A stretch of DNA of 64,000 nt. Origin: Pseudomonas abietaniphila. GTDB taxonomy: Bacteria > Pseudomonadota > Gammaproteobacteria > Pseudomonadales > Pseudomonadaceae. A program made the position numbers and the translations under genes. The stretch is taken from positions 124,001 through 188,000 of the forward strand of contig NZ_FNCO01000005.1 of assembly GCF_900100795.1 (NCBI RefSeq), in the 5' to 3' direction. Below the pieces are notes generated by a model. That model searched no databases, had not been told where the DNA came from, and saw only the letters and a list, made by a program, of their open reading frames with translations. Below, one piece after another: positions 43,929-55,269 of the stretch (positions are counted from its first letter, which is position 1; each line of letters starts with the position of its first letter).

Positions 43929-44762
43929 TCACAGACGCTGAAGGTCGCGCTGAGCCAGTTGTGCCGCCGACGTACCAGGGTACTGGGCGACGACTTGCTG
44001 CAGAATGCCTTTGACCTTGTCGGTATGACCGAGACGACGCTCGACATCCGCCAGCTTATAGAGAGAGTCAGGCACCTTGGCATGCTTGGGGTACAACTGG
44101 CTCACTTTGGCAAACGCCTGACCAGCACCTTGAAGGTCGCCTTTGGCCAGATTCACTTCGCCCAACCAGTACTGGGCATTGCCTGCGTACTGGCTGTTCG
44201 GGTACTTGCGCAAGAACGCTGAGAACGCCTGGCTGGCCTTGTCGAAATCCTTGGCCTTGATCAAGTCGAAAGCAGCGTCGTAATAGAGCTTCTCTTTCGC
44301 CGGATCACCGGGTTCGCTGCTGGTTTGCGGTGCCTGACCGGCGGCTGCGCCGGCGGCAGGTGCTACGGGTGTTCCGCCGGCATTGACGCCGCCGTCGGAA
44401 GCAGAATTGTTGGCAGCGGGTGCAGCGGGTGCGCCGCCAGCTCCGATGCGGGAATCGAGGTCCTTGTAACGATCCAGCGCTTCTTGCTTCATTTGCTGGA
44501 TATCGTTCTGCTGGACTTCGACAATTCCGCGCAAGCGCGAAATTTCGTCCTGCATTTGTTGCAACTGCATGAACAGCTGACCTTGCGCCGAAGGTTGGGT
44601 CGTAACCCCACCTCCGGCGTAGGCGCCCGCCGTACCATAACCCGATGGCGGATAACTGCTGCCAGCGGAGCCAGAGTTGTCATCGACCACAGGAACCGCA
44701 CCCATCGCTGCAAGAGGAAGGGTGAGAGCCAAAACGGTTAAAGCACGGCGGCACGTTCGCAT
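43929..44762 (-). CDS. cpoB: Cell division coordinator CpoB (YbgF)
   Basis: 277 aa. A signal peptide (ALTVLALTLPLAAMGA) is followed by a low-complexity Ser/Gly segment and a short coiled coil (LFMQLQQMQDEISRLRGIVE). An Ala/Gly-rich linker (AAGAAAGQAPQTSSEPG) then leads to a TPR domain (residues about 155-277, with YYDAAFDLIKAKDFDKASQAF). It coordinates outer-membrane constriction and peptidoglycan synthesis with TolA. It is last in the tol-pal cluster. Confidence 0.93.
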   Translation of the reverse strand: MRTCRRALTVLALTLPLAAMGAVPVVDDNSGSAGSSYPPSGYGTAGAYAGGGVTTQPSAQGQLFMQLQQMQDEISRLRGIVEVQQNDIQQMKQEALDRYKDLDSRIGAGGAPAAPAANNSASDGGVNAGGTPVAPAAGAAAGQAPQTSSEPGDPAKEKLYYDAAFDLIKAKDFDKASQAFSAFLRKYPNSQYAGNAQYWLGEVNLAKGDLQGAGQAFAKVSQLYPKHAKVPDSLYKLADVERRLGHTDKVKGILQQVVAQYPGTSAAQLAQRDLQRL

Positions 44763-44768
44763 GTCAAA

Positions 44769-45269
44769 TTACTTACGCAGTTCGACGCGACGGTTTTGAG
44801 CCCAGGATTGCTCGTCGTTGCCGGTAGCAACTGGACGCTCTTCACCGTAGGAAACCAGTTCCAGCTGAGCTGGCGAAACGCCTTGCAGAACCAGGTAGCG
44901 TTGAACGGCTTTCGCACGACGCTCGCCCAGTGCCAGGTTGTATTCGCGAGTACCGCGTTCGTCGGTGTTACCTTCCAGAACAACGCGAGCGCCGTTAGCT
45001 TTCAGGTCCTTGGCGTGAACGTCCAGAGCGCGCATGGCCTCTGGTTTCAGGTCAGAACTGTCGTATTCGAAGTAGAAAGTGGTGATTGCGCGCAGAGCAG
45101 CTTCTTCGCTCAGGGAGCCATCAACGGCACCAGTGTTTGCGCCATAACCAGCGTTTGGATCTACAGCAGCGCCTTGACCGGCATTGTCGCCGCCTTTGGA
45201 CGAGCAACCTACAGCTACAGCCATGGCCAGAGCCAGCGCAGCAAATTTACCAAACTTCAGCATTTCCAT
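44769..45269 (-). CDS. pal: Peptidoglycan-associated lipoprotein Pal/OprL
   Basis: 166 aa. The lipoprotein signal ends [15 protein letters not shown] with Cys at residue 22. The OmpA-like peptidoglycan-binding domain has [20 protein letters not shown], then [21 protein letters not shown] (the conserved NTDERGT) and a C-terminal SYGEERP. It anchors the outer membrane to the wall and pairs with TolB. It stands 52 bp after tolB, the usual gap with its own regulation. Confidence 0.95.
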   Translation of the reverse strand: MEMLKFGKFAALALAMAVAVGCSSKGGDNAGQGAAVDPNAGYGANTGAVDGSLSEEAALRAITTFYFEYDSSDLKPEAMRALDVHAKDLKANGARVVLEGNTDERGTREYNLALGERRAKAVQRYLVLQGVSPAQLELVSYGEERPVATGNDEQSWAQNRRVELRK

Positions 45270-45321
45270 CGTGAAACTCCTAATGAACCCCAGTGTGTTA
45301 AGTAAAACGTAAAGCGCCGCG

Positions 45322-46623
45322 TCAGTTCAGGTAAGGGGACCAGGAAGGTTCTCTGACTTCGCCTTGAGCGGTAGGAAGCGGGAGCCTTACGCGTCCATTA
45401 ATGGACACGAGCATCAAGACTCCCCGGCCCTGCTGGCGGGTGGCGTAGATTACCATGGTGCCGTTGGGCGCAACAGTAGGCGACTCATCAAGGTTGCTAT
45501 CTGTAAGGATTTTTACGCTACCGCGCTGCAAATCCTGAGCCGCTACCTTGAAGTTTGTGAAGCCATCTTGACGATGGATCATGACCAGAGTCTTTTCATC
45601 AGCCGACAACTTAGGGTTGGCGTTGTAGTTACCAATGAAAGTGACTCGTTCAGCGCCGCCACCATTAATGCTCGTTTTATAGATCTGTGGTTTACCACCA
45701 CGATCCGAAGTGAAATAAATGGTCGAGCCATCTTTACCGAAAAAAGGTTCCGTATCGATGGACGAATCATTAGTGACTCGCGAGAGCTGACGCGAAGCCA
45801 GGTTCATCACATAAATTTCCGGGTTGCCGTCTTTGGACAGAACCATCGCCAGCTTGCTGCCGTCCGGGGACCACGCAGGCGCGCCGTTCAGGCCTTCGAA
45901 GTTGGTGATCTGCTCGCGACGACCGGTGTCGATGTGCTGAACGAAGATGCGCGGACGCTTCTGCTCGAACGACACGTACGCGATACGCTTGCCATCCGGC
46001 GCGAAGCGCGGCGAAAGGATCGGCTCGCGGGACTGCAACAGGGTCACTGCGCGCGCACCGTCGTAGTCCGAACGCTGCAAGGTGTAACGCGTGTTATTGG
46101 CCGCGAAACGCTCAGCGGTGACATAAAGGATACGCGTGGAAAACGCACCCTTGATGCCGGTGAGTTTCTCGAACGACTGGTCGGCAATATAGTGCGCCAT
46201 GTCGCGCAGCTGGTCGGTGGTACCCGACACGTTACCGGTCAGCACTTGCTGCTCGGTCGCCACGTTGAACAGTGCGTACTGAACCTGCAGACGACCACCC
46301 GCCGGCGAGATGCTGCCGACCATGACGTACTGGGCACCCAGCGCTTTCCAGTCGCGGAAGATGACTTCGCTGGCCTGGCTAGGCTGGCTGATCATGTTTT
46401 CCTTTGGAATAGGCGAGTAATAGCCCGAGTTCAGCATGTCATTGCTGATGATCGAAGCCATGTCTTCTGGCAATACGCTGCCACCCTGCAGGCCAAACGG
46501 CACGATGGCGATCGGCGTGGCGCGGTCACTGCCGCTGGTGACCAGAATGTTCTTTTCGTCGGCAGCGGCGAAACCCGCTGCGCAACAAAGAACGACAAGC
46601 AATCCTCGAAGAAGGTTAATCAC
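45322..46623 (-). CDS. tolB: Tol-Pal system protein TolB
   Basis: 433 aa. A signal peptide ([18 protein letters not shown]) precedes an N-terminal domain and a six-bladed beta-propeller of WD/TolB repeats ([56 protein letters not shown]). TolB is the periplasmic member that binds Pal and the colicin or TolA partners. The start is GTG at 46623, overlapping the tolA stop (GTGA). Confidence 0.95.
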   Translation of the reverse strand: MINLLRGLLVVLCCAAGFAAADEKNILVTSGSDRATPIAIVPFGLQGGSVLPEDMASIISNDMLNSGYYSPIPKENMISQPSQASEVIFRDWKALGAQYVMVGSISPAGGRLQVQYALFNVATEQQVLTGNVSGTTDQLRDMAHYIADQSFEKLTGIKGAFSTRILYVTAERFAANNTRYTLQRSDYDGARAVTLLQSREPILSPRFAPDGKRIAYVSFEQKRPRIFVQHIDTGRREQITNFEGLNGAPAWSPDGSKLAMVLSKDGNPEIYVMNLASRQLSRVTNDSSIDTEPFFGKDGSTIYFTSDRGGKPQIYKTSINGGGAERVTFIGNYNANPKLSADEKTLVMIHRQDGFTNFKVAAQDLQRGSVKILTDSNLDESPTVAPNGTMVIYATRQQGRGVLMLVSINGRVRLPLPTAQGEVREPSWSPYLN

Positions 46624-47690
46624 AAGGCTAGGTCCTCAGGTGTGAATGTCATCTTGAATGAACGGTAAGGTGCGAAATCCGAAGGTTTCATACCCTGCAT
46701 CTCTGTCAAACGACCAATATTCTTGACCGCTGCTACTGCCGAACTGTCGAAAGGACCATCGCCACTGGACTTGGCCACGGTCACCGAAGAAACCGTACCG
46801 TCCGGCAACATGCCGATCTGCAACACGACTGTCATGCCTTTGCGCGCGGACGGTGGGCGTGCCCAACCTTCTGCAGCCCGCGAGCGAATCAAGTCATCGA
46901 AGCTGCCAGCCACTTCGTCACCCTTTTCATCGGCCAGCGCCTGTTGGCGTTCCGGCTTGTCGGAAAGCAAGTCGGCCAATGCCTGCGCCTTCTTCTCTTC
47001 CGCCGATTTACGGGCAGCATCCTGGGCTTTCTTCTTCGCGTCGTCAGCAGCCTTTTTCTTGGCATCCTCAGACGCTTTTTTCTTCGCGTCCTCAGCGGCC
47101 TTTTTCTTCGCGTCTTCAGCAGCCTGCTTCTTCGCGTCCTCGGCAGCCTGTTTCTTGGCTTCTTCGGCGGCCGCGCGTTTGGCGTCTTCCTCGGCTTTCT
47201 TCTTCGCGTCGTCTTCGGCTTTCTTCTTGGCTATATCAGCCAATTGTTTCTCTTCTGCGGCTTTCTTCGCGTCGTCCGCTTTTTTGGCCTCGGCTTTCTT
47301 CGCATCGTCGGCCTTCTTGGCCTCTTCTGCTTTCTTCGCTTCCTCGGCCTTTTGCTCTTCGGCTTTTTGAGCGGCATCGGCTTTCTTTTGTTCCGCCGCC
47401 TTTATCGCCTCTTGTTCAACTTTTTTCTGCTCCATCTGCTCGACTTCTGTCTGTCGCGCAGCGGATTTCTTTGCCTCGCCAGCAAGCTTCTGGTTGGTCT
47501 GGGTCGTCGCCTGACTTTTCGACTTCAACTGATAGAGCGTGGCCTGAACGATCGGCTTCGACTCAGGCAGCTCCGGCGTCATCGCAAAGCTGACGAACAA
47601 CAGACCAAAAATCAGGACGTGCAGTGCCACAGCCCAGACTGAGGGCCAGAAGTAGCTTTCCGAGGCTGACGGCTCTCGAATCGGCTGCAT
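46620..47690 (-). CDS. tolA: Tol-Pal system protein TolA
   Basis: 356 aa. A single membrane segment ([19 protein letters not shown]) at residues 18-36 is followed by a very long Ala/Lys/Glu helix, about residues 70-240, built from repeats such as [15 protein letters not shown]. The C-terminal globular domain ([21 protein letters not shown]) ends the protein. It spans the periplasm and transduces the TolQR energy to Pal/TolB. Its ATG overlaps the tolR stop by one base. Confidence 0.95.
   Translation of the reverse strand: MQPIREPSASESYFWPSVWAVALHVLIFGLLFVSFAMTPELPESKPIVQATLYQLKSKSQATTQTNQKLAGEAKKSAARQTEVEQMEQKKVEQEAIKAAEQKKADAAQKAEEQKAEEAKKAEEAKKADDAKKAEAKKADDAKKAAEEKQLADIAKKKAEDDAKKKAEEDAKRAAAEEAKKQAAEDAKKQAAEDAKKKAAEDAKKKASEDAKKKAADDAKKKAQDAARKSAEEKKAQALADLLSDKPERQQALADEKGDEVAGSFDDLIRSRAAEGWARPPSARKGMTVVLQIGMLPDGTVSSVTVAKSSGDGPFDSSAVAAVKNIGRLTEMQGMKPSDFAPYRSFKMTFTPEDLAL
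47020..47290. repeat. Degenerate tandem repeats in tolA
   Basis: Roughly 24- to 30-bp units such as TTCTTCGCGTCCTCAGC recur in this stretch. They code for the [12 protein letters not shown] helix of TolA domain II. This is ordinary coding repetition, listed so that it is not mistaken for a CRISPR or satellite. Confidence 0.85.
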
Positions 47691-48154
47691 CAGGGCGCCT
47701 CGGTAATCAGACCAACGTTCCCGACTCCGGCCTTCTGCAACCCGCCCATCGTGCCCATTACAGCACCGTAATCGACGGTTTTGTCGCCACGAATGAAGAC
47801 CTGGGTCTGCTTGCCGGCTTCACGACCTGCGGCGATGATCTTGGTCACGGCGCTGGTCAGCTGTGGCAAGGTCATGGCCTTGTCCATCTGTTTGTCGGTA
47901 TCGACTTCGCTGCCAAGGTTCCAGTAGTAGGTCTTGTCAGCCTTGATCGAAATGGTCAGGACCTGATTGTTGTTGTCCTGCGGCAAGGCCTCGCTGGAGA
48001 CCTTGGGCAGATCGACTTTCACGCCCTGGTTAATCATTGGAGCCGTCACCATGAAGATGACGAGCAGCACCAGCATCACGTCGATGTAAGGCACCACGTT
48101 CATTTCGGCGACCGGCTTGCGTTTGCTGCGTCGGCCGCGAGCGATTAAAGCCAT
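47690..48154 (-). CDS. tolR: Tol-Pal system protein TolR
   Basis: 154 aa. It has the ExbD/TolR arrangement: RKPVAEMNVVPYIDVMLVLLVIFM at residues 12-35 includes the conserved Asp of the proton path. The rest is periplasmic. TolR works with TolQ as the proton-driven motor. It lies 14 bp downstream of tolQ. Confidence 0.95.
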   Translation of the reverse strand: MALIARGRRSKRKPVAEMNVVPYIDVMLVLLVIFMVTAPMINQGVKVDLPKVSSEALPQDNNNQVLTISIKADKTYYWNLGSEVDTDKQMDKAMTLPQLTSAVTKIIAAGREAGKQTQVFIRGDKTVDYGAVMGTMGGLQKAGVGNVGLITEAP

Positions 48155-48168
48155 TGGGAAATACCTGC

Positions 48169-48864
48169 TTAGTCTTCGCTGGTGTGCACTTTACGGTGCA
48201 GGATGGCCTGGAATTCGTCGGCGAATGTGTAGTAACGGCCGATCAGGTTCTCGCCGCGGGCGGCGAAACGGTTGTAGGCGATTACTGCAGGGATTGCGGC
48301 GAACAGACCGATGGCGGTCGCGATCAGTGCTTCAGCGATACCCGGTGCGACGGTGGCCAGTGTGGCCTGTTGCGCAGTGGCCAGACCACGGAAGGAGTTC
48401 ATGATCCCCCAGACGGTGCCGAACAGGCCGACATACGGGCTGGTGGAACCGACGGTGGCCAGGAACGGCAAGCTTTGCTCCAGCTTCTCTTCTTCACGGG
48501 AGATGGCGACGCGCATGGCACGTGCAACGCCTTCCATCACGGCGTCCGGATCAACGCCCGGCTGCTGACGCAGACGCGAGAACTCTTTGAAGCCTGCGCG
48601 AAAAATCTGCTCCACGCCCGAATCAGGGTCTGGGTTGCTGCCCGCCTGACGGTACAGCTTGGACAGGTCGATGCCCGACCAGAAGCGCTCTTCGAAGCTG
48701 TCCAGCGCACGGCGCCCGGCACGCAGCATGGCGCTGCGCTGAAAAATCATGATCCACGAAGTGACCGATGCGGCCACCAGGATCAGCATTACCAACTGTA
48801 CGACCACGCTGGCATTGCTGACCAAACTCCACATGGAGGAATGGTCGACGACGTTAGCTTCCAC
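48169..48864 (-). CDS. tolQ: Tol-Pal system protein TolQ
   Basis: 231 aa, MotA/TolQ/ExbB family with three membrane segments: [21 protein letters not shown] near residue 11, then [30 protein letters not shown] with the motor residues near 165-195. The start is GTG at 48864, with AGGAGA about 7 nt upstream, giving [10 protein letters not shown]. It overlaps the end of ybgC by 11 bp. Confidence 0.95.
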   Translation of the reverse strand: MEANVVDHSSMWSLVSNASVVVQLVMLILVAASVTSWIMIFQRSAMLRAGRRALDSFEERFWSGIDLSKLYRQAGSNPDPDSGVEQIFRAGFKEFSRLRQQPGVDPDAVMEGVARAMRVAISREEEKLEQSLPFLATVGSTSPYVGLFGTVWGIMNSFRGLATAQQATLATVAPGIAEALIATAIGLFAAIPAVIAYNRFAARGENLIGRYYTFADEFQAILHRKVHTSED

Positions 48865-49324
48865 GCTGTATCTCCTGCTCTGAATGTGTACCCGCGCCGC
48901 TCTGGCCGGCAAAGGCCGCGCGCAGAGTTTCGGGAATGGCCCGGGGTTTCAAACTATCGGCGCGCACACACGCCACCAAAAACTGCCCTTCGCAGAGCAG
49001 TACATCATCCGCGGCCCGCCTGACCTGTTGCAGAAAGCGCAGGCTGGCACGGTTCAATTCGGTTACTTCGGCGCTGACCAGCAGCTCATCGTCCAGGCGC
49101 GCCGGCGAGTGATACCGCGCCTCGCTCGAATGCACGACAAACAACAGGTTCTCGTCACCGGCCATTGCGGATTGAGCGAAGCCCAACTCCCGCAGCCGCT
49201 CGGTCCGAGCCCGCTCCATGAATTTCAGGTAATTGACGTAGTAGACGATGCCGCCGGCATCGGTGTCCTCGTAATAAACGCGACAGCGATGTGCGAACGA
49301 CTGAGCCCCGTTTTGCGCGCGCAT
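48854..49324 (-). CDS. ybgC: Acyl-CoA thioesterase YbgC
   Basis: 156 aa hotdog-fold thioesterase. The opening region [28 protein letters not shown] has the catalytic Asp (YEDTDAGG). YbgC heads the tol-pal operon in many gamma-proteobacteria and acts on acyl-CoA or acyl-ACP. The order ybgC-tolQ-tolR-tolA-tolB-pal-cpoB is intact here. The 138-bp gap to ruvB holds nothing recognisable. Confidence 0.93.
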   Translation of the reverse strand: MRAQNGAQSFAHRCRVYYEDTDAGGIVYYVNYLKFMERARTERLRELGFAQSAMAGDENLLFVVHSSEARYHSPARLDDELLVSAEVTELNRASLRFLQQVRRAADDVLLCEGQFLVACVRADSLKPRAIPETLRAAFAGQSGAGTHSEQEIQRGS

Positions 49325-49462
49325 ACTCTAGTGCTTACTCCTCAGGTTGCCAATCCGGCCAGGCAACTGTTTTTCATCGAATTTCACTGTCAGGCGGCCA
49401 TCACATTGCCGTGACTGCCCGTCTGACCATCAAACGCCCGAATAAATCGGTCGCTGCTGCTT

Positions 49463-50518
49463 TTATTCATCAGCATCGCCGACCGGTTCATCCGGAATCG
49501 ACCGCTCGCCCATCCGGGACGGGATGTTCAAACCGAAGTGCAGATACGCGTGCCGCGTGACCATGCGCCCCCGAGGTGTGCGCATCATATAGCCTTGCTG
49601 GATCAAATAGGGTTCCAGTACGTCCTCGATCGTATGGCGCTCCTCGCTGATCGCCGCTGCGAGGTTGTCTACGCCGACCGGACCGCCATCGAACTTCTCG
49701 ATCATGGTCAACAGCAAGCGCCGGTCCTGATGATCGAAACCACGCTCATCGACATCCAGCAGGTTCAACGCCAGGTCGGCGATGGCCTTGGTGATCTGCC
49801 CCTGGGCTCGCACCTCGGCGAAATCCCGGACCCGCCGCAACAGGCGGTTGGCAATACGAGGCGTCCCTCGGGCGCGGCGAGCGATCTCGAAGGCGCCTTC
49901 GTCTTCGATATGCAGGCCAAGAATACCGGCTGACCGCGACACGATCGTGGCAAGGTCCGCGGTGCTATAGAACTCAAGACGCTGGACAATACCAAAGCGG
50001 TCACGCAGCGGGTTGGTGAGCATACCGGCACGGGTGGTTGCGCCCACCAGCGTAAACGGAGGCAGATCGAGCTTGATGGAGCGCGCCGCCGGGCCTTCAC
50101 CGATCATGATGTCGAGCTGGAAGTCCTCCATGGCCGGGTACAGGACCTCTTCGACGATGGGCGACAGACGGTGGATTTCGTCGATGAACAGCACATCGTG
50201 GGGCTCCAGGTTGGTCAGGATCGCCGCCAGATCCCCCGGCCTTTCGAGCACAGGTCCCGAGGTGCTCTTGATCGAAACCGACATTTCCTGGGCAATGATG
50301 TTGGCCAGCGTGGTTTTACCCAGCCCTGGCGGGCCGAAGATCAGCGTGTGATCGAGCGCTTCGTTGCGACCGCGAGCCGCCTGAATGAAAAGCTCCATCT
50401 GTTCGCGAACCGTCGGCTGACCGATGTAATCGGCGAGACTCAACGGCCGGATGGCACGATCCAGTTGTTCGTCTCGGTCGCGGCCAGTGGCGGCGATCAG
50501 CCGGTCTGCTTCGATCAC
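49463..50518 (-). CDS. ruvB: Holliday junction helicase RuvB
   Basis: 351 aa. Walker A is [16 protein letters not shown] near residue 62, and Walker B is [16 protein letters not shown] near 112. The arginine-containing wing domain is at the C-terminus ([17 protein letters not shown]). It is the branch-migration motor with RuvA. The start is GTG at 50518, which follows the ruvA TAA directly (TAAGTG), so translation is coupled. Confidence 0.95.
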   Translation of the reverse strand: MIEADRLIAATGRDRDEQLDRAIRPLSLADYIGQPTVREQMELFIQAARGRNEALDHTLIFGPPGLGKTTLANIIAQEMSVSIKSTSGPVLERPGDLAAILTNLEPHDVLFIDEIHRLSPIVEEVLYPAMEDFQLDIMIGEGPAARSIKLDLPPFTLVGATTRAGMLTNPLRDRFGIVQRLEFYSTADLATIVSRSAGILGLHIEDEGAFEIARRARGTPRIANRLLRRVRDFAEVRAQGQITKAIADLALNLLDVDERGFDHQDRRLLLTMIEKFDGGPVGVDNLAAAISEERHTIEDVLEPYLIQQGYMMRTPRGRMVTRHAYLHFGLNIPSRMGERSIPDEPVGDADE

Positions 50519-51127
50519 TTACATCATCCCCTTGAGTGCGCGGCGAATCAGGTCTTCACTGCTTAGATTCTTGTCTTTGATGGCGGTTATCGCCTTACTC
50601 GCTTCCTGCGGCTTGTAGCCAAGCGAAACCAAAGCACTGATGGCATCCGACTCGGCAGTTGCAACCTGAACAGGCGCGCCCGGCCCTTCGGACACCAGCG
50701 CAAACGTACCCGGTAACGCATCCCACGCCTTGAAGCGGTCTTTCAGTTCGACCAGCAGGCGCTCGGCCGTCTTCTTGCCGACGCCGGGCACCCGCGTCAG
50801 GGCGGAGGTGTCTTGCGCCTGAACACAGCGGACCAACTCATCGACCTCCAGCGTGGACATCAATGCCAGCGCAAGTTTGGGCCCGACGCCGTTGAGACGG
50901 ATCAGCTCACGAAACATTTCGCGATCGGGCTTCTCGTAAAAGCCGAACAGCAAGTGCGCGTCTTCACGAACCACCAGATGGGTGTGCAACGTCACCGTCT
51001 CGCCCAGATGGGGCAAGCGATACAGCGTGGTCATGGGGACTTCGATCTCATAGCCCACACCATTCACATCCAGCACCAGGTGCGGCGGTTGCTTCTCGAC
51101 CAACGCACCACGTAAACGTCCAATCAC
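50519..51127 (-). CDS. ruvA: Holliday junction binding protein RuvA
   Basis: 202 aa. The OB-fold N-terminus is [22 protein letters not shown]. HhH motifs follow ([14 protein letters not shown] and [18 protein letters not shown]), with a helical C-terminal domain. It binds four-way junctions and recruits RuvB. It is downstream of ruvC with a 114-bp gap and overlaps nothing. Confidence 0.95.
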   Translation of the reverse strand: MIGRLRGALVEKQPPHLVLDVNGVGYEIEVPMTTLYRLPHLGETVTLHTHLVVREDAHLLFGFYEKPDREMFRELIRLNGVGPKLALALMSTLEVDELVRCVQAQDTSALTRVPGVGKKTAERLLVELKDRFKAWDALPGTFALVSEGPGAPVQVATAESDAISALVSLGYKPQEASKAITAIKDKNLSSEDLIRRALKGMM

Positions 51128-51241
51128 GTATCAGATCCTTTCCAGTAGCCCGTCGCTGCGATGGACCGGGCTGAACCCTGGTCGCCATGGTTGCAGGACT
51201 CACACGAGCTGCAAGTGAAAATTTATAAGCGGATGATGCTA

Positions 51242-51766
51242 TCAGAGACGCAGGCGACCACCACGACTGCGCGCCGTATTCAGACCATGAGGGATCAGGC
51301 TGGAGCGCGTATGAGCATGGCACAACGCAATTGCCAATGCGTCCGAGGCGTCAATCTGCGGTTTTTGTGTGAGTTTGAGCAAATGCATGACCATCATCAT
51401 GACTTGATCCTTGGTCGCCCCGCCCGTACCGGCGACCGCCTGTTTGACCTGCGTGGCGGTGTACTCGGCAATCTCCAGCCCCTCCTCGGCCCCGGCGACA
51501 ATGGCAGCGCCCCGCGCCTGACCGAGTTTGAGTGCCGAATCGGCGTTGCGAGCCATGAACACCTTCTCAATGCCCATGGTCACCGGTCCGTACGTCTGAA
51601 TCACCTCACGCACTCCGCGATAAACGATCTGCAACCGCTCATGCAACAAACCACTGCCGGTGCGGATACAACCTGAAGCCACGTATTCGCAGCCGCGCCC
51701 AGTGTCACGTACCACGCCGTAGCCGGTGATTCGCGAACCGGGGTCGATACCTAGAATAAGAGTCAT
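51242..51766 (-). CDS. ruvC: Holliday junction resolvase RuvC
   Basis: 174 aa. The catalytic motif [16 protein letters not shown] carries the first Asp, [17 protein letters not shown] the Glu, and [15 protein letters not shown] the two C-terminal acidic residues. It cuts Holliday junctions symmetrically. The ATG at 51766 is used. The cluster order yebC-ruvC-ruvA-ruvB is preserved. Confidence 0.95.
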   Translation of the reverse strand: MTLILGIDPGSRITGYGVVRDTGRGCEYVASGCIRTGSGLLHERLQIVYRGVREVIQTYGPVTMGIEKVFMARNADSALKLGQARGAAIVAGAEEGLEIAEYTATQVKQAVAGTGGATKDQVMMMVMHLLKLTQKPQIDASDALAIALCHAHTRSSLIPHGLNTARSRGGRLRL

Positions 51767-51892
51767 AACGCCTGCAGCTTGAGAAGTGATGCGCACAATT
51801 GCACGCAGCATAAAGGCAGAAGCCGGAGGCCGATAGCGATGATCGAATCAGCGCTTCGTGCCTCCGGCCTCAGGTCCAGACAAGGGTTGTGA

Positions 51893-52639
51893 TCAGCCAA
51901 GCTGCTCCATCACCTCATCCGGAATGTCTGCGTTGGAATAAACGTTTTGCACGTCATCCAGGTCCTCGAGCATGTCGATCAGCTTGAGCACCTTTTCCGC
52001 CATTTCAAGATCCAGCACCGCACTGGTCGTCGGCTGCATCACGATTTCCGCGTCAGCGGCCTTGAAACCCGCCGCTTCCAGCGCGTTTCGCACAGCGTAG
52101 AAACCGGCGAACGAGGTGAATACGTCAATCGAACCGTCTTCATGGGTCACAACGTCGTCGGCATCGGCTTCCATTGCCGCTTCCATCAACGCATCCTCAT
52201 CGACGCCCGGCGCAAATGAAATCTGGCCTTTACGTTCGAACAGATACGACACCGAGCCGTCAGTGCCCAGATTGCCGCCGCACTTGCTGAAGGCGTGACG
52301 CACAGCCGCCGCCGTACGGTTGCGGTTATCGGTCATGGTTTCAACCATGACCGCCACACCGCCCGGGCCATAGCCTTCATAACCCAGCTCAACCATATCG
52401 TCGGCATCGGCGGCGCCTGCGCCCCGAGCGATAGCCCGGTCGATGATGTCGCGGCTCATGTTGGCGCCCAGCGCCTTGTCTTGAGCCAGACGCAAGCGCG
52501 GGTTAGAAGCCGGATCGCCACCACCCTGACGGGCCGCAACCGTCAGTTCACGAATCCACTTGGTGAAAATCTTGCCTTTCTTGGCATCCTGACGCTCTTT
52601 GCGGTGCTTGATGTTCGCCCACTTGGAATGACCAGCCAT
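51893..52639 (-). CDS. yebC: YebC/PmpR-family protein
   Basis: 248 aa, standard length for YebC. The signature [21 protein letters not shown] starts the protein, with [21 protein letters not shown] in the middle. YebC proteins are reported as transcription or translation factors; the P. aeruginosa member PmpR affects quorum sensing and lies at the same place by ruvC. The ATG at 52639 is used. It follows aspS after 130 bp. Confidence 0.93.
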   Translation of the reverse strand: MAGHSKWANIKHRKERQDAKKGKIFTKWIRELTVAARQGGGDPASNPRLRLAQDKALGANMSRDIIDRAIARGAGAADADDMVELGYEGYGPGGVAVMVETMTDNRNRTAAAVRHAFSKCGGNLGTDGSVSYLFERKGQISFAPGVDEDALMEAAMEADADDVVTHEDGSIDVFTSFAGFYAVRNALEAAGFKAADAEIVMQPTTSAVLDLEMAEKVLKLIDMLEDLDDVQNVYSNADIPDEVMEQLG

Positions 52640-52769
52640 AACACGCTCCAAACCTTGAAACACACACGTCCTCAATCCGATCACTCGAACGAGGACGCTT
52701 TACTCGAATCTTGCCCTCTCGGGCCGGGAACCGGAGCGAATCGTCGAAACGACTCGCCCCGCTCCGTCG

Positions 52770-54545
52770 TTACTCAGCCTTCGGCGTTTCGCGCAGGCGG
52801 ATGTGCAATTCACGCAGCTGCTTGGCGTCGACCAGGCCAGGCGCCTGAGTCATGACGTCGGCGGCACTCTGGGTTTTCGGGAAGGCGATGACTTCACGAA
52901 TCGACTGAGCGCCGGTCATCAGCATGACCAGACGGTCCAGACCGAACGCCAGACCACCGTGCGGTGGTGCACCGTATTTCAGCGCGTCGAGCAGGAAGCC
53001 GAACTTCTCTTGCTGTTCGTCTTCGGCAATACCCAGCAGACGGAAGACCGCTTGCTGCATTTCCTTGCGATGAATACGGATCGAACCGCCACCCAGTTCG
53101 GTACCGTTCAATACCATGTCGTAGGCACGGGACAGTGCGGTCGAAGGGTTGGCTGCCAGTTCTTCCGGCGAGCACTTGGGCGCAGTGAACGGGTGGTGCA
53201 GCGCCGTGAAGCTGCCGTCGTCGTTCTCTTCGAACATCGGGAAGTCAACGACCCACATCGGCGCCCACTCACAGGTGAGCAGGTTGAGGTCGTGACCCAG
53301 CTTGATACGCAAGGCACCCAGCGCTTCGCTGACGACTTTGAACTTGTCGGCACCGAAGAACACGATGTCGCCGTCAACCGCACCGACGCGATCCAGGATC
53401 ACGTTCAGATTGGCTTCCGGGATGTTCTTGACGATTGGCGACTGCAGGCCTTCGACGCCCTTGGCGCGCTCGTTGACCTTGATGTAGGCCAGACCCTTCG
53501 CACCGTAGATGCCGACGAACTTGGTGTAATCGTCGATCTTGCTGCGCGGCATATTCGCACCGCCCGGGACACGCAGGGCGGTCACACGGCATTTCGGATC
53601 ATTGGCCGGGCCGCTGAAAACCTTGAATTCGACGTCCTTGAGCTGATCGGCAACGTCCACCAGCTCCAGCGGGTTACGCAGGTCAGGCTTGTCGGAGCCG
53701 TAGCGGCGCATGGCTTCTTCGAAGGTCATGTGCGGGAAATCGCCGAATTCCAGATCCAGCACTTCCTTGAACAGCTTGCGAATCATGCTCTCGGTGAGAC
53801 CCATGATGTCAGCTTCATTGAGGAAGCTGGTCTCGATGTCGATCTGAGTGAACTCAGGCTGACGGTCGGCACGCAGGTCTTCGTCGCGGAAGCATTTGGC
53901 GATCTGGTAGTAACGGTCGAAGCCCGCGACCATCAACAGTTGCTTGAACAGCTGAGGCGATTGCGGCAAGGCAAAGAAGCTGCCGGCGTGGGTACGGCTC
54001 GGGACCAGGTAATCGCGGGCACCCTCGGGGGTGGCGCGAGTCAGGATTGGCGTCTCGACGTCGAGGAACCCGTTACCGTCCAGGAAGCCACGGATGCTGG
54101 ACGTGATGCGCGAGCGCAGACGCAGCTTCTCGGCCATCTCGGGACGACGCAGGTCAATGAAGCGATAACGCAGGCGGGTTTCTTCGCCGACGTCCGAGTA
54201 TTCATTGAGCGGGAACGGTGGCGTCTCTGATTCGTTCAGGACTTCCAGCTCGTAACCCAGCACTTCGATGGCACCGGAGGCCATGTTCGGGTTGACCGCA
54301 CCGGCGGGACGCGCACGGACCTTGCCGGTCAACTTGACCACGTACTCGCTGCGAACACGGTCGGCGATTGCAAAGGTGTCAGCACGATCCGGATCGAAGA
54401 CCACTTGAGCCAAACCTTCACGATCGCGTATGTCGAGGAAAATCACACCCCCGTGGTCGCGACGGCGGTGGACCCATCCGCAAAGGGTAATTTCCTGACC
54501 TTCCAGGCTTTCGTTCAGTTGGCCGCAATAATGGCTGCGCATCAT
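52770..54545 (-). CDS. aspS: Aspartyl-tRNA synthetase
   Basis: 591 aa, usual length. The N-terminal OB fold ([19 protein letters not shown]) is followed by class II motifs: [25 protein letters not shown], the motif-2 region [20 protein letters not shown], and motif 3 [14 protein letters not shown]. The bacterial GAD insertion domain is present. Because the family has non-discriminating forms, it may also charge tRNA-Asn. The start MM at 54545 matches Pseudomonas relatives. Confidence 0.95.
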   Translation of the reverse strand: MMRSHYCGQLNESLEGQEITLCGWVHRRRDHGGVIFLDIRDREGLAQVVFDPDRADTFAIADRVRSEYVVKLTGKVRARPAGAVNPNMASGAIEVLGYELEVLNESETPPFPLNEYSDVGEETRLRYRFIDLRRPEMAEKLRLRSRITSSIRGFLDGNGFLDVETPILTRATPEGARDYLVPSRTHAGSFFALPQSPQLFKQLLMVAGFDRYYQIAKCFRDEDLRADRQPEFTQIDIETSFLNEADIMGLTESMIRKLFKEVLDLEFGDFPHMTFEEAMRRYGSDKPDLRNPLELVDVADQLKDVEFKVFSGPANDPKCRVTALRVPGGANMPRSKIDDYTKFVGIYGAKGLAYIKVNERAKGVEGLQSPIVKNIPEANLNVILDRVGAVDGDIVFFGADKFKVVSEALGALRIKLGHDLNLLTCEWAPMWVVDFPMFEENDDGSFTALHHPFTAPKCSPEELAANPSTALSRAYDMVLNGTELGGGSIRIHRKEMQQAVFRLLGIAEDEQQEKFGFLLDALKYGAPPHGGLAFGLDRLVMLMTGAQSIREVIAFPKTQSAADVMTQAPGLVDAKQLRELHIRLRETPKAE

Positions 54546-54833
54546 GATCGTGTGTTCACTTCTCGTAATTCGAATTCGGTGGAGCTCTCGCCCGTCGCCA
54601 GTGCGCAATGGTGCAGGAGCCTTGGCATGCAGTTCAACCCGACGGTCAGTCCCTGCCTTCCATAGTAAGGCGGGGGATTATATAGGGTTAATCAAGGCTG
54701 TGCAGCCGCGTCGGGCGATACGCGTAAAGAAGTCACCCGGCACGAACGTGTCTCGCTGCCGGGTAACCGTTACCGAAGGCGGGCCCGCCGAGGGCGCACC
54801 CGCAAAAAGAGATGTTGCCGGACTGATCCGGAT

Positions 54834-55175
54834 TCAGACAGGCGACAGCTGGAAGCCTTGGGCTTTCAACAGATGCGCGACACACACTACGCGAATCAGA
54901 CCACTGAAGTTCTTTACCCCGCCGTAGCGCAGGTGAACTTCCCGATCGATGTAAGACAATACGGCATTGATGGAGCAACTGTTACAGCGTGCAATCTCGG
55001 ACAGAATGCCCCAGTAAACCTCCTCCAGCCTCAGGCATGTGGCCAGCCCGTTAAGCCTGACCGAACGCGCTTGAGGCTGCGCGAGGTTCATGTTGAAGCT
55101 TTCGATGAATGGATCGTGCTGAATCTTAAAACATCGATGAGCTTCCTTGATTTCCCGTGCAGCATCTTGACTCAT
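54834..55175 (-). CDS. Ribbon-helix-helix domain protein
   Basis: 113 aa. The pattern SVRLNGLATCLRLEEVYWGIL near residue 37 and SINAVLSYIDREVHLRYGG near 70 matches the RHH_4 type ribbon-helix-helix domain. The N-terminal 35 residues are family-poor. Such proteins bind DNA as dimers and may control nearby genes. The ATG is preceded by a GGGGG ribosome site with a 4-nt spacer, whose sequence is one arm of an inverted repeat with 55261-55269. It is downstream of dps by position only, and the target genes are unknown. Confidence 0.65.
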   Translation of the reverse strand: MSQDAAREIKEAHRCFKIQHDPFIESFNMNLAQPQARSVRLNGLATCLRLEEVYWGILSEIARCNSCSINAVLSYIDREVHLRYGGVKNFSGLIRVVCVAHLLKAQGFQLSPV

Positions 55176-55269
55176 TTAACCCCCTTTGACGCAGTGACGA
55201 ATACGGCCATAGAAATGTTTGAAATCAAATCAACAACACGTCTATCAAGCCCTATTCACGGGGGGTTAA
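55176..55269. promoter_or_regulatory. Inverted TTAACCCCC/GGGGGTTAA sites upstream of RHH gene
   Basis: A 9-bp arm TTAACCCCC (55176-55184) is inverted at 55261-55269. The pair flanks the start and promoter region of the RHH gene. It is possibly an autoregulatory element; GGGGTTAACC recurs at 58271-58280. Confidence 0.25.

Noticed and set aside
45364..46668. A 434-aa open frame on the + strand across tolB
   Set aside because: It is a shadow of TolB, which has clear propeller repeats on the other strand.
47020..47290. Regular repeats that might be a CRISPR or satellite
   Set aside because: They code for the TolA helical domain, vary in sequence, and have no unique spacers.
51767..51892. An SOS box in front of ruvC
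   Set aside because: No CTGT-N8-ACAG motif was found there, so damage control of ruvCAB is not supported by this sequence.
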